NCBI GenBank assembly: GCA_002428895.1 | Contig: DIYC01000121.1 | Location: 1-11,164, forward strand | DNA length: 11,164 bases | Source of the DNA: Burkholderiales bacterium UBA6064 | GTDB taxonomy: Bacteria; Pseudomonadota; Gammaproteobacteria; Burkholderiales; Burkholderiaceae_B | Direction: 5' to 3' | Shown here: one piece after another, positions 1 to 7,391 of the stretch | Numbering within the stretch: the stretch's first letter is position 1 | Layout: each line of letters opens with the position of its first letter | Notes under the pieces: model-generated | Databases searched by the model: none | What the model was told of the DNA's origin: nothing | The model's input: only the letters and a program-made list of their open reading frames with translations | Made by a program: the position numbers and the translations under genes

Positions 1-2
1 AA

Positions 3-3000
3 AAATTATCACATCAAGTTGTATGCTTTTTCTGTTTGCTTTTCAGCAGTGCGGTTTTCGCCTGTGAAAAACCGACTGTGATTGACATTGGCTTTGTTTA
101 TGACTCCAGAACAAAAAACGGTATTGAAGCCCGCATCAATTCCTTCATCAATGACACAAATAATTATTTAAGAAACTCCAAAGTCTGTATGGCTGTTCGA
201 TCTGTTGGCAGCATCCAGGCAAAGCATGATGCGATAGTTGGAACGCATAGTAATGGCAACAAGGAAATTCAATTAAACGGTCAGGGTGATTTGGACTATA
301 TGCGCCTGTCTGATTATATTACTGATTTTAGAAACAGAGTTGGTGCTGACCTTGTGCATGGTCTGTTTGATGTTGATTGGTATGATTTGAATTTGAATAA
401 TTATTGTGGCAGAGCCTACCTTACTCTTACCAAAAATAAGCTCGGCGATGAAGCTTTGGCCTATGCTGTAACCCGCCCCATGTGTGGTTCACTAACCTTT
501 GCGCATGAAGTGGGTCATAACCTGGGTTTAGAGCATGACATTATTAAAACCCCTGACAGGTCAAATCTTTTTGTTCCGTATGCAATTGGTCATGGGGTGC
601 CGTATAAATTTGGAACCATCATGAGCTATTCGTTGTTATCATTTAAAGCTATAAAAATAGGTCATTTTTCAAATCCTTCAGTTCTTTTTAAGGGGCTTAC
701 TACTTTTTTTAAAGAGCTTCCTACTGGAGTTGAAAATCAGGCTGATTCTGCACGTGCATTGCAACAATCAAAATATATTGTCAGTAAATATCGTCCATTC
801 AAAACCCCTTTCTTGCGTTCAAACAGTACGATAGATTATCGTATCCGTTCAATAACGACAGGCAAGTGTGTTGACGTTGCGGGTTTCAGCCAATCCGACG
901 GAGGCAATTTGCACCAATGGGATTGTACAGGTAACCCCAATCAAGTCTGGCGTGTTGACTTTGATGGTGTGAATCAAAATTATGTTTTTAGATCACGGAA
1001 CTCAGGCCTTTGCCTTGCCACCAGTGGTAATAATGTTGTCCAAAAAAATTGTAATAATTATGTTGATGATAGCGTCAGATGGAAACTGAGCCTTAGATAT
1101 GGTGGTGGATATGACGTAGAAAGTGTTGCCCAGCCAGGCCGATTCTTGGCAGTATCTGGTGGTAACAAAGGTGCAAATATGGTTCTTGCACAAGGCGTCC
1201 CTTCCAATGATGGAACATTTGCTGGTCATAGATTTCATTTTGAGGCCTATAACTTTGCAAATCGTTCCACCGAGCCTAATGATTGGGGAGTTGGTAATGC
1301 CTTTTTCCTTGACCGGCATGAAATTGACTGTAGTTCTTATGGTATTAATCAGTTCAGGTTAAATAGGCCAAACCTCCTAAGCATTCAGTATCAATATCAG
1401 TGTGCTCGTACCCCTTCGCATCAAGCAATCGAACGTTATACCAATTTAAACGATGCAGGGCCACTTAACATTGGTTTTGCCAGTGCCCGTTATCTTGATC
1501 GTCATAATATAGAATGTGATGGCAGGGCCATTAAAAAAATCAAACTGGATCGTTCAGGTAATCAATGGCGTTATCGTTATGCCTGTGACGCAACCCCAGT
1601 TCAGAATGAAAAACAGTACAGCACACCCTGGAATCATCTTCCGTGGCGTGGTGACTCTATGTTCCTTGATCGCCACAATGTAAGCTGTCCTTCAGGTCAA
1701 GTTCTAACACAAGCCAAGCTAGAAAGTAAACAAATAGATCAAGGTTTTTGGACAAGCAGAGAGGTTCGTGAGCAAATTCGCAGGGAAGTTCGTCAACAAG
1801 TTCAAGTTCAGGTTCAGGAAAGAGTCCGTGTGTTTACCAGTTGGATTCCAATCCCATGGTTACGAAGTTGGATTACACAAACGGTGACGCGTTGGGTTAC
1901 AGAATGGCGTACTTTTTGGATTACGGAATGGCGTATCTTCACGGAAACGGTTTGGGTTCCATTAGCACCAAAACTTGAAATTCGTTATGTGTATGAATGT
2001 GGCTCGTATCCACCCAATTCAATTATAGATCTTACTGATATTAATTTCAGCACAAGCGATTCGCTGTTACAGTGGTCTGACAATGGTCCTATTGGCGGAT
2101 TACATTGTGCTCATATCAATGAACCTGCTGATTCACAAACTTGGAGAGACAATTATTTGTGCAGCACGGAAGATCTTGGTATGCGCTGGAGCTATAGCGG
2201 CCCGATTAACAACATGCAATGTACACGGGTGTATGAAGGCAGTGCGAATGGCTGGAATGACAATTTCCTGTGTTTGCCAAATAACTCTGACTCTTTTTTT
2301 AGCTGGCACATTGGAAGTACCAATGTAATTGAGTCAAACAAGCGGTGCGTTAACTTGAGAGAGCCATCGAAACCGCCTATCTGGCAAGATAATTATCTTT
2401 GTTATAATAAAAAGCCTTTGTATGTCAAACTATTTGATCAATATGGAAGTAGCCCAAGGACGCTTTTAAATGAGACGGAAAAGGTTCTGCTTGATAACGG
2501 TGAAAAGCAAAGGTTGGTTGAGTCGCTGTTTAACCAAGAGAGTTCTTTGGACGACCAATTAAAACTGGTTTCGTTTTTTAATGTTTTATTCAGTGCTGAA
2601 CAGTACTATGCTGCAAACAGTGCGTCTCGCAATCGATTGATTGAATTTGTTCATGAACAGGTATCTCATCCAAAATTCGGGTTTATTTTACATGTTTTAG
2701 CTCTAAGCAGAACTGGTCTGTCTATTATCAAGACAACTTTAGACTTTTTTAAGGCCTCTAAAGTACCTGTTTTGGTTTCAAATGCTGATTCTTTGATCAC
2801 TACTTTGACTCCAATTCACATAAACATGTATAAAAAATTATTTTTAGAACAGAGTACGCAAAATTCGAGTTTTTTGGCTCTGGTTCTAAGGGAGCGATTG
2901 AGGACTCCTGATGGGAAATCAAAACTCATAGCTGGGTTGAATGATGATCCCAATTCACCTTTCTATGATAAGGCGATCACGATTAAGTTCTTGAACTATC

Positions 3001-3302
3001 TTTTTAATCAAGATTTGTACCAGCCTTTAGGTATTGACCCAGATTCAATTTTGCTTAAATTTGCGCTTGAGCATGAAAATCTGGCTTTAAGTTTGGCAGA
3101 GCAGGCAATCAATTCAGGTAATACTTCAGGTGACATAAGCGAACTTTTGAGTAATCTGATTCAACGCAGTTCAACTGCCCAGGTGGTCGATAGAGCGAAA
3201 CGCTTAAAAACGATTATTGTATTAGGCTCGAATGATTGTGTTCTGCCATCAATTATGTCTATGGGGATATACCAAGTGTTTGTTGATGGGATTTGTAAAT
3301 AA
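3..3302 (+). CDS. Secreted metzincin zinc metalloprotease with ricin-type lectin domain and Cys repeats (5' end outside window)
   Basis: Predicted exported zinc endopeptidase. The frame is open to the left edge; visible upstream codons give a hydrophobic stretch ending SSAVFA before Cys, a typical signal peptide, so the start lies just outside the window. Residues are numbered from the TTG at 36. The catalytic motif HEVGHNLGLEH (H157, E158, H161, G164, H167) and the Met-turn GTIMSY (M196) define a metzincin, probably reprolysin-like (M12B/M72-type). Residues about 262-405 form a ricin-B-like beta-trefoil (KCVDV, NQVW, GLCLA), likely for carbohydrate binding. Three LDRH...C...Y-x-C repeats follow (425-655), the third split by an 81-residue insertion, then three W...C...W-x-DN-[YF]-LC repeats (about 677-789). 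Residues 790-1088 look helical and match nothing I recognise; this part is AT-rich. The small exported gene downstream is 26 bases away, suggesting an operon. The protease assignment is firm; substrate and role are unknown. Confidence 0.9.
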   Translation, partial: KLSHQVVCFFCLLFSSAVFACEKPTVIDIGFVYDSRTKNGIEARINSFINDTNNYLRNSKVCMAVRSVGSIQAKHDAIVGTHSNGNKEIQLNGQGDLDYMRLSDYITDFRNRVGADLVHGLFDVDWYDLNLNNYCGRAYLTLTKNKLGDEALAYAVTRPMCGSLTFAHEVGHNLGLEHDIIKTPDRSNLFVPYAIGHGVPYKFGTIMSYSLLSFKAIKIGHFSNPSVLFKGLTTFFKELPTGVENQADSARALQQSKYIVSKYRPFKTPFLRSNSTIDYRIRSITTGKCVDVAGFSQSDGGNLHQWDCTGNPNQVWRVDFDGVNQNYVFRSRNSGLCLATSGNNVVQKNCNNYVDDSVRWKLSLRYGGGYDVESVAQPGRFLAVSGGNKGANMVLAQGVPSNDGTFAGHRFHFEAYNFANRSTEPNDWGVGNAFFLDRHEIDCSSYGINQFRLNRPNLLSIQYQYQCARTPSHQAIERYTNLNDAGPLNIGFASARYLDRHNIECDGRAIKKIKLDRSGNQWRYRYACDATPVQNEKQYSTPWNHLPWRGDSMFLDRHNVSCPSGQVLTQAKLESKQIDQGFWTSREVREQIRREVRQQVQVQVQERVRVFTSWIPIPWLRSWITQTVTRWVTEWRTFWITEWRIFTETVWVPLAPKLEIRYVYECGSYPPNSIIDLTDINFSTSDSLLQWSDNGPIGGLHCAHINEPADSQTWRDNYLCSTEDLGMRWSYSGPINNMQCTRVYEGSANGWNDNFLCLPNNSDSFFSWHIGSTNVIESNKRCVNLREPSKPPIWQDNYLCYNKKPLYVKLFDQYGSSPRTLLNETEKVLLDNGEKQRLVESLFNQESSLDDQLKLVSFFNVLFSAEQYYAANSASRNRLIEFVHEQVSHPKFGFILHVLALSRTGLSIIKTTLDFFKASKVPVLVSNADSLITTLTPIHINMYKKLFLEQSTQNSSFLALVLRERLRTPDGKSKLIAGLNDDPNSPFYDKAITIKFLNYLFNQDLYQPLGIDPDSILLKFALEHENLALSLAEQAINSGNTSGDISELLSNLIQRSSTAQVVDRAKRLKTIIVLGSNDCVLPSIMSMGIYQVFVDGICK
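1731..1973 (+). other. 81-residue Val/Gln/Arg- then Trp-rich insertion inside the third LDRH repeat
   Basis: Residues 566-646 (numbering from the TTG at 36) interrupt repeat 3 between its QAKL and LEIRY strands. The first half is charged, with Val/Ile every fourth residue (577, 581, 585, 589), then an alternating V-Q-V-Q run. The second half has Trp at 603, 608, 612, 620, 624, 628, 632 and 640, plus Trp572 near the start. It contains no Cys, unlike the flanking modules. Comparison with copies 1 and 2 shows it replaces a short loop. It may form a long beta hairpin or an amphipathic helical pair; no function can be assigned. Confidence 0.65.
1893..1937 (+). repeat. 24-base imperfect tandem repeat encoding W-[VI]-TEWR
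   Basis: Two copies, 1893-1913 and 1917-1937, lie exactly 24 bases apart and differ at a few positions. They encode WVTEWRT and WITEWRI, eight residues apart. The repeat suggests the Trp-rich insertion grew by internal duplication. Confidence 0.7.
2064..2402 (+). repeat. Three W...C...WxDN[YF]LC protein repeats in the metalloprotease
   Basis: Three consecutive modules of 38-39 residues have Trp at 680, 718 and 757 (numbering from the TTG at 36). Each contains a middle Cys and ends in W-[RNQ]-DN-[YF]-LC. The first two also share WS-x-x-GPI. The third is more diverged and lacks GPI. The regular two-Cys pattern suggests one disulphide per module in the exported protein. I have seen similar modules in secreted proteins but cannot name the family with confidence. 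Confidence 0.7.
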
Positions 3303-3318
3303 GCTTTTTAAATTACAT

Positions 3319-3322
3319 GGAG
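3319..3322 (+). promoter_or_regulatory. Shine-Dalgarno site that sets the start of the small exported gene
   Basis: GGAG lies six bases upstream of the ATG at 3329. It overlaps the alternative ATG at 3317, which itself has no good site before it. This favours 3329 as the real start, and the resulting N-terminus is a clean signal peptide. Confidence 0.65.
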
Positions 3323-3328
3323 AAAATT

Positions 3329-3652
3329 ATGAAAAATTTTATATTAATGTTTATTGGTTCTTTGATCGCTTTACCTGTTTACGCAAATACCCAGTTTTGT
3401 GGAAATGTTACAATTACAACAATACTTACAGGCCCACGTCATGGTGCGATGATGCATGTTTCTGGTCAATGTGGCTGGGTCTGCTTAGATCCTGAAGGCG
3501 AGCACATGAGTAAATCACAAAGTGAGCGTTTGTTTTCACATGTATTGACCGCTCATTCTCAAAAAAAGACAATTGAGTTACATGTATATCAAAACAAAAG
3601 GGCAGCGGCCTGTGGGGGTTATCCTGTTGTTGAAGATTTACGTACACATTGA
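3329..3652 (+). CDS. Small exported four-cysteine protein, unknown function
   Basis: This encodes 107 residues with a signal peptide (MKNFILMFIGSLIALPVYA, probable cleavage after A19), leaving a mature protein of about 88 residues. Cysteines 24, 48, 52 and 95 could form two disulphides. The predicted layout is beta strands (around CGNVTITTI, HVSG), a helix (about 61-77, SKSQSERLFSHVLTAHS), a strand (IELHVYQ) and a final ACGGYPVVEDLR segment. This strand-helix-strand order is reminiscent of small OB-fold exported proteins, including B subunits of AB5-type toxins, but that is a fold-level impression and not a sequence match. The gene starts 26 bases after the metalloprotease stop on the same strand, so co-transcription is likely. 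The ATG at 3317 would add four residues and is less likely. Function is unknown; it could be a partner, inhibitor or binding subunit of the protease. Confidence 0.8.
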   Translation: MKNFILMFIGSLIALPVYANTQFCGNVTITTILTGPRHGAMMHVSGQCGWVCLDPEGEHMSKSQSERLFSHVLTAHSQKKTIELHVYQNKRAAACGGYPVVEDLRTH

Positions 3653-3661
3653 TTGACAACT

Positions 3662-3675
3662 ATCGCCTTGGCGAT
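3662..3675. terminator. Possible bidirectional terminator hairpin between convergent genes
   Basis: ATCGCC-TT-GGCGAT is a perfect inverted repeat in the 36-base gap between the stop at 3652 and the converging stop at 3689. It could end transcription from both sides. Downstream T-runs are weak on both strands (TTATTT about ten bases later on +), so it may be a poor or factor-dependent terminator. A second perfect palindrome (AAGTCAC-C-GTGACTT, 3691-3705) overlaps the end of the minus-strand gene. Confidence 0.4.
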
Positions 3676-3688
3676 TGCATCGGATTAT

Positions 3689-4612
3689 TTAAGTCACCGT
3701 GACTTCAACTTTAAGTTCGTGCTTACCCCCACCAAATACGATACCTCGCAGTGGTGGAATATCTGCATAATCTCGTCCTAATGCAGTAGTCACGTAGCGT
3801 TGGTCGGGCAGTTTATTGTTGGTTGGGTCAAAATCTACCCAACCTATTTGTTTGCCACACCAAAGTGACACCCACGCATGGCTGGCATCGGCACCAATTA
3901 ATTTTTCTTTTCCGGGTGGTGGGTCAGTGAGCATGTATCCACTCACATAGCGAGCCGACAAACCCAGCGATCTAAGTACTGAAAGCATGAAGTGAGCAAA
4001 ATCTTGGCAAACACCTTTTCGGGTGTTGAACACTTCAATGACAGGTGTATTAATGTGTGTTGCACCTTGGGTATATTTAAATTCTTTAAAAATGGTATTC
4101 ATTAAGCCAAAAGTGGCTTCAACGATAGGTCGATCGGGCTGAAATTCGATTAATCCAAAATCTTTTGCCTGTTTAAAAAGTTTGACATGTTTAGAAGGGA
4201 AGCGAAATACAGTATCAAACAAAATAGGTTGATTGGCTGTGTATTTTAATTCTTGAGCGATTTGCGACCAGCTCGGTGTATTGGCCATTTGGATGGTATC
4301 GGCATTAAGTATTGCTGAGTAGACATCGACTTCACATTGACTGGTTACGCTTAAATGATCGTGCGGGTAAGTGATTTCAAAATGTGTGAGAGTATTCATT
4401 AAATAATCGTGGTAAGACATCAAGATTGCAGGCTCGGGCTCTACAGTGATGTGTTGGCTTAGCGTGCATTGACCTTTTCTAAAAGGGCCATTGAGCATGA
4501 CTTCGTTGATTGTTGGAATTAATACACCGATTTGTTTTGAAAAGTCGGTTGCTGTTTCATAACGATATGTTGTTCGATGAATTACCGTTCTAGTTTGTTT
4601 TAATCCCGTCAT
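3689..4612 (-). CDS. Transglutaminase-like cysteine protease family protein
   Basis: A 307-residue protein of the bacterial transglutaminase-like family (COG1305 type). An N-terminal beta domain covers about residues 8-100 (VIHRTTYRYE, typical family start). The papain-like core follows, with catalytic Cys202 in GVCQDFAHF, His245 in DASHAWVSL and Asp262 in WVDFDPTNN. The C-terminal signature ALGRDYADIPPLRG and GGGKHEL is also standard for the family. There is no signal peptide, so it is probably cytoplasmic. It likely hydrolyses or transfers amide bonds. The start is firm: AGGAG sits five bases before the ATG, and the ATG overlaps the upstream stop as ATGA. Next to the ATP-grasp/alpha-E gene, it fits the system proposed by comparative genomics for making and processing a peptide or peptide tag. 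The actual substrate is unknown. Confidence 0.92.
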   Translation of the reverse strand: MTGLKQTRTVIHRTTYRYETATDFSKQIGVLIPTINEVMLNGPFRKGQCTLSQHITVEPEPAILMSYHDYLMNTLTHFEITYPHDHLSVTSQCEVDVYSAILNADTIQMANTPSWSQIAQELKYTANQPILFDTVFRFPSKHVKLFKQAKDFGLIEFQPDRPIVEATFGLMNTIFKEFKYTQGATHINTPVIEVFNTRKGVCQDFAHFMLSVLRSLGLSARYVSGYMLTDPPPGKEKLIGADASHAWVSLWCGKQIGWVDFDPTNNKLPDQRYVTTALGRDYADIPPLRGIVFGGGKHELKVEVTVT

Positions 4613-7176
4613 TGGCGCTCCTGAATAATTTGTTCAGGCTTTTCGCTTAAACGGAAGTATTGCGCACCGATTAAGTTGGATAAAGTGCTAGCGGCGTGGT
4701 ACACATTGGTTAGCCAGTCGGAGAACAGCAGTTGGGTTTGTGGCTGTTTAATCGTAGATAATTTTTGTAAGCTGATGTGTGCGGGTAGCTGACCATTTGG
4801 AAAATATTTTTCAAAATGCATGGTAGCACTTGCACCACCCGAAGGGAGATGCTGCAGTTGAGTTTTAATTTTGTTGACCATACAAGCCAGCGAGTAAGGC
4901 ATGTCTTCATCAAATACCAATAAATGTATGGTGGGTAGCCACTCAAAGCGGTGTCTATAACGTGAACGATAGGTGATGGTGCTGTCGGCCAGATCAACGC
5001 AAATTGAAAGGCCTATTGGGTTAATTCGATGAATGTTTTTCATTAATGTTTGTAATACATCGAGTGCACAAATAAAGCGTTCAAGTTGGCAGCCGAGTTG
5101 TAAAAAGTACCAACCAGTATCTTGAGTCATGTGTTCAGACTGTTCACCGTGCAAAGCATCTAGGTATAAGCGAATTCGATATAAAAAATTGTCCAGTTGA
5201 TTGAGGTCTTGTTTGTAGGTTGTGCTGTTAGCATCGAGTAGTTGACCAATTTCTGTAAGCAAGCGCCAATGGCCGCTTGAAAGGCGGTCGCGTAAAGGCA
5301 TCGCACAACTGGCTAAGTTTTTAAATGTATTCACCATGCCTGTAATCGATTGTTCTGGCTGAGAAGAATCGAATAAGAACCGACTAATTAATTCACTTTC
5401 AAGGGTGTCTTGGTCTGAATGGTCTCCTGCAACTGGTTTTGTGAGGCCTTGTTCTGCGCATAACTCGTGTAAAAAAGTCGCGTTTTCATCGTCTATGTCT
5501 TCATCGTCGGTAAGCAGTGTTTGCACTTTTGTCATTAATCGAAGTGAAAAATGAGCACGCTCAGTGTAGCGACCTAACCAAAACAAGTGTTCAGCAATTC
5601 GACTTGAAACCAAGAACGACAATGAAAGTAAGTCGTCCATGGTGAGTTTGTCATTGATTTCTGCATGCGAAGGTTCTTGGATTTGATGGGGTTGCCTCAC
5701 CCAGGTGTCTTTACTACTACCGCCATGGCGCATGGCAACGATGCCCGCTCTCGTGCCAGAAACTCGGGTAAGTCCACCTGGCATCACTGAGTAATTACCT
5801 AAGCCATCGGTGACTGCAAACATGCGCAGCATCATGCTTTGATTTTCTGGTCCATGAGCGCCCCACGTGGTGGTGTGTGATAAAGGAATGAGCTCTTGTA
5901 AAGTAAATTGAGCCGGATCAGCATGAATGGTTTTAAGCCACCGGCTTTTTTGTTTGTCATTTAAATGGGAACCCATGATTGCATCGAGTCGGCGACCGTT
6001 GGCATCTGGGTAGGTATAGCGTATGACCAATTGGCTTAGATTAATGCTGGCCTCGTTTAAGGCTGCAGGTTCGCCGCACCACCAGCTTGGTACGGAAGGA
6101 ATGGTTAAGGTTTCACCCAGTAAAGTGTCGCATAATTTAGGCATAAAACCATGTAGGCCTGGGCTTTCTAGCCAGGCAGAGCCTGGTAAGTTAATGAGCA
6201 CAATGTTGTGGTTTCTTGCTGCTTGAATTAAACCAGGTACGCCTGCAATAATGTCTGAATGAAACTCTAGAGGGTCGAGTGTTCGATCTAATGTTCTGCG
6301 AAATAGGACATCAATTTGTTCTAGTCCATGTACCGTTTTTAAATACACTTTGTTTTTTCGGACGGTTAAGTCACCGGCTTCGACTAAGGTAATACCCAAA
6401 TAACGTACTAAGTAAGCATGTTCAAAATAAGTTTCGTTTTCTGGGCCAGGGCTGAGCAGGGCAATTCGGGCATTTTCACCTTTGGGACTTAATTTAGATA
6501 AGTTGTCCAAGTACGTAGAAAAAAATGGTAACAAGGGCGCAACATTGAGATCACGGTAAGCACGCTTAAAAATTTTAGAAATACTGGCTCGATTTTCAAG
6601 CGCATAGCCCATACCTGATGGGTTTTGCACGCGGTGGCTTAGCATCCACCAGCGGCCGTCTAGGGTGCGACCAAAGTCAAAGGCAAGGCGGTGTAACCAA
6701 ATACCATTGACTGGATTTAGGTTTTGTAGCTCTGGTAGATAATCGCTGTGACCAAACAGCAATTCGGCAGCTAAAATACCTTGCGCTAAAACTTTTCTGT
6801 GAGTGTATGCATCGGCCATTAATGCATTGAGTAAGCGTGCTCGCTGAATGGTGGCTTGACTTAAAGTGAGCCAATCATCGTATTCAATAATCTGAGGCAG
6901 AATGTCAAGCGTCCAAGGACGCGTTGCTTTTTTCTTGTCGGCTGCGTATACATTGTAGGTAATGCCATTATCATGTAGTTGTTTTTTGAGGTGAAGGCTT
7001 TCATTAGACAGTTTGTGACTCATTCGTTCAGGGTTGTCGCGACCAATGTGCTCAAATAAATATTGCCACGAGGGCTTTAATTGATTATTTTGAACCAGTT
7101 CATGATAAAAACCAGGTTGAGTGGCCTGTATTTTGTTAAGCCATTGCGCGGATTGGTCAAATGGAGTTTTATGCAA
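4609..7176 (-). CDS. Fused circularly permuted ATP-grasp ligase / alpha-E domain protein
   Basis: An 855-residue fusion of two families often encoded separately. Residues about 20-480 are a circularly permuted ATP-grasp domain (COG2308, DUF404/DUF407 type). They include SPGPENETYFEHAYL (P243-E246 region), VLFRRTLDRTLDPLEF, AGVPGLIQAAR, LLGETLTIPSVPSWWCG and YSVMPGGLTRVSG. Residues about 520-840 are an alpha-E helical domain (COG2307, DUF403), opening with SRIAEHLFWLGRYTERA (R526). ATP-grasp enzymes form amide bonds via acyl-phosphate intermediates; this family is predicted to make or modify a peptide, with alpha-E as partner. No signal peptide is seen, so it is probably cytoplasmic. The start is TTG: the in-frame stop upstream is at 7213-7215, no ATG lies between, the next Met is near residue 52 and inside conserved sequence, and AGGTGG precedes the TTG by six bases. 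It overlaps the transglutaminase-like gene by four bases. Confidence 0.93.
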   Translation of the reverse strand: MHKTPFDQSAQWLNKIQATQPGFYHELVQNNQLKPSWQYLFEHIGRDNPERMSHKLSNESLHLKKQLHDNGITYNVYAADKKKATRPWTLDILPQIIEYDDWLTLSQATIQRARLLNALMADAYTHRKVLAQGILAAELLFGHSDYLPELQNLNPVNGIWLHRLAFDFGRTLDGRWWMLSHRVQNPSGMGYALENRASISKIFKRAYRDLNVAPLLPFFSTYLDNLSKLSPKGENARIALLSPGPENETYFEHAYLVRYLGITLVEAGDLTVRKNKVYLKTVHGLEQIDVLFRRTLDRTLDPLEFHSDIIAGVPGLIQAARNHNIVLINLPGSAWLESPGLHGFMPKLCDTLLGETLTIPSVPSWWCGEPAALNEASINLSQLVIRYTYPDANGRRLDAIMGSHLNDKQKSRWLKTIHADPAQFTLQELIPLSHTTTWGAHGPENQSMMLRMFAVTDGLGNYSVMPGGLTRVSGTRAGIVAMRHGGSSKDTWVRQPHQIQEPSHAEINDKLTMDDLLSLSFLVSSRIAEHLFWLGRYTERAHFSLRLMTKVQTLLTDDEDIDDENATFLHELCAEQGLTKPVAGDHSDQDTLESELISRFLFDSSQPEQSITGMVNTFKNLASCAMPLRDRLSSGHWRLLTEIGQLLDANSTTYKQDLNQLDNFLYRIRLYLDALHGEQSEHMTQDTGWYFLQLGCQLERFICALDVLQTLMKNIHRINPIGLSICVDLADSTITYRSRYRHRFEWLPTIHLLVFDEDMPYSLACMVNKIKTQLQHLPSGGASATMHFEKYFPNGQLPAHISLQKLSTIKQPQTQLLFSDWLTNVYHAASTLSNLIGAQYFRLSEKPEQIIQERQ
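4618..4622 (-). promoter_or_regulatory. Shine-Dalgarno site for the transglutaminase-like gene, inside the upstream gene
   Basis: AGGAG on the minus strand lies five bases before the ATG at 4612 and within the last codons of the ATP-grasp/alpha-E gene. With the ATGA overlap (4609-4612) it points to translational coupling of the two genes. Confidence 0.75.
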
Positions 7177-7182
7177 AATGCG

Positions 7183-7188
7183 CCACCT
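7183..7188 (-). promoter_or_regulatory. Shine-Dalgarno site supporting a TTG start
   Basis: AGGTGG on the minus strand, one mismatch from AGGAGG, ends six bases before the TTG at 7176-7174. No ATG or GTG is available in frame between the upstream stop and the conserved N-terminus, so this site decides the start of the ATP-grasp gene. Confidence 0.6.
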
Positions 7189-7214
7189 GGATTGTATAGT
7201 TTTGTGTGGAACCT

Positions 7215-7220
7215 ATTATA
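7215..7220 (-). promoter_or_regulatory. Candidate -10 box for the ATP-grasp/transglutaminase operon
   Basis: A perfect TATAAT on the minus strand lies about 39 bases before the TTG start, giving a leader of about 30 bases. A -35 match at 17-18 bases is poor (around CACGGA). TTGTGA further up is 23 bases away, too far for a standard sigma-70 promoter. An activator may be needed, or the box may be chance in AT-rich DNA. Confidence 0.4.
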
Positions 7221-7391
7221 TTAAACCCCCTGTGGACTCCGTGTCACAACGATTCATTTTGAAATAAAAAGTTATTTATTAATTAAGATAAACGGCTCAG
7301 AGTACTTATACTGACTATTCATTATCTGATAGCTTTGCTAATTATCAGTTCGTGAAATTGTAGCTGATCAGAATATCAATCTATTTCCTCA

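Larger units (their letters stand above)
1290..2003 (+). repeat. Three LDRH...C / YxYxC protein repeats in the metalloprotease
   Basis: Three related modules each carry [FY]-LDRH-[EN]-x-x-C followed by a strand ending Y-x-[YFA]-x-C. They start at Leu425, Leu487 and Leu544 (numbering from the TTG at 36), and their second cysteines are at 456, 517 and 655. The two cysteines of each copy could form a disulphide. Copies 1 and 2 are about 31 residues long. Copy 3 has the same ends but contains an extra 81 residues. I do not recognise a named domain; they are probably small beta modules attached to the protease to bind a surface or ligand. Confidence 0.7.
7177..7391. other. AT-rich intergenic region with no gene
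   Basis: This gap separates the repeat/glycosyltransferase gene (ending 7392) from the ATP-grasp gene. It holds the -10 candidate and ribosome site described separately, an A/T-only inverted repeat (7262-7277) and an imperfect hairpin (7326-7348, CTGAT...ATCAG). Neither hairpin has a following T-run on the minus strand, so no clear terminator is visible. I see no conserved small ORF or RNA. Confidence 0.6.

Noticed and set aside
36..38. TTG at 36 as the start of the metalloprotease
   Set aside because: It falls inside the hydrophobic core of the signal peptide, and the frame is open to the left edge, so the start lies upstream of the window.
48..65. Lipoprotein signal (AVFAC) in the metalloprotease
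   Set aside because: Phe at the -2 position is not typical of a lipobox, and the Cys is more simply explained as disulphide-forming after a normal signal peptidase site.
3317..3328. ATG at 3317 as the start of the small exported protein
   Set aside because: The GGAG ribosome site overlaps this ATG and is well spaced for the ATG at 3329, which also gives a normal signal peptide.
4710..4997. Second minus-strand open frame inside the ATP-grasp/alpha-E gene
   Set aside because: It overlaps conserved alpha-E coding sequence in another frame and shows no domain or ribosome site of its own.
7262..7277. A/T-only inverted repeat as a terminator of the repeat/glycosyltransferase gene
   Set aside because: The stem has no G-C pair and would be very weak; such repeats are expected by chance in this AT-rich gap.
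7326..7348. Imperfect hairpin CTGAT...ATCAG as terminator
   Set aside because: The stem is interrupted by a four-base bulge and is followed on the minus strand by ATAATGAATAG, not a T-run.
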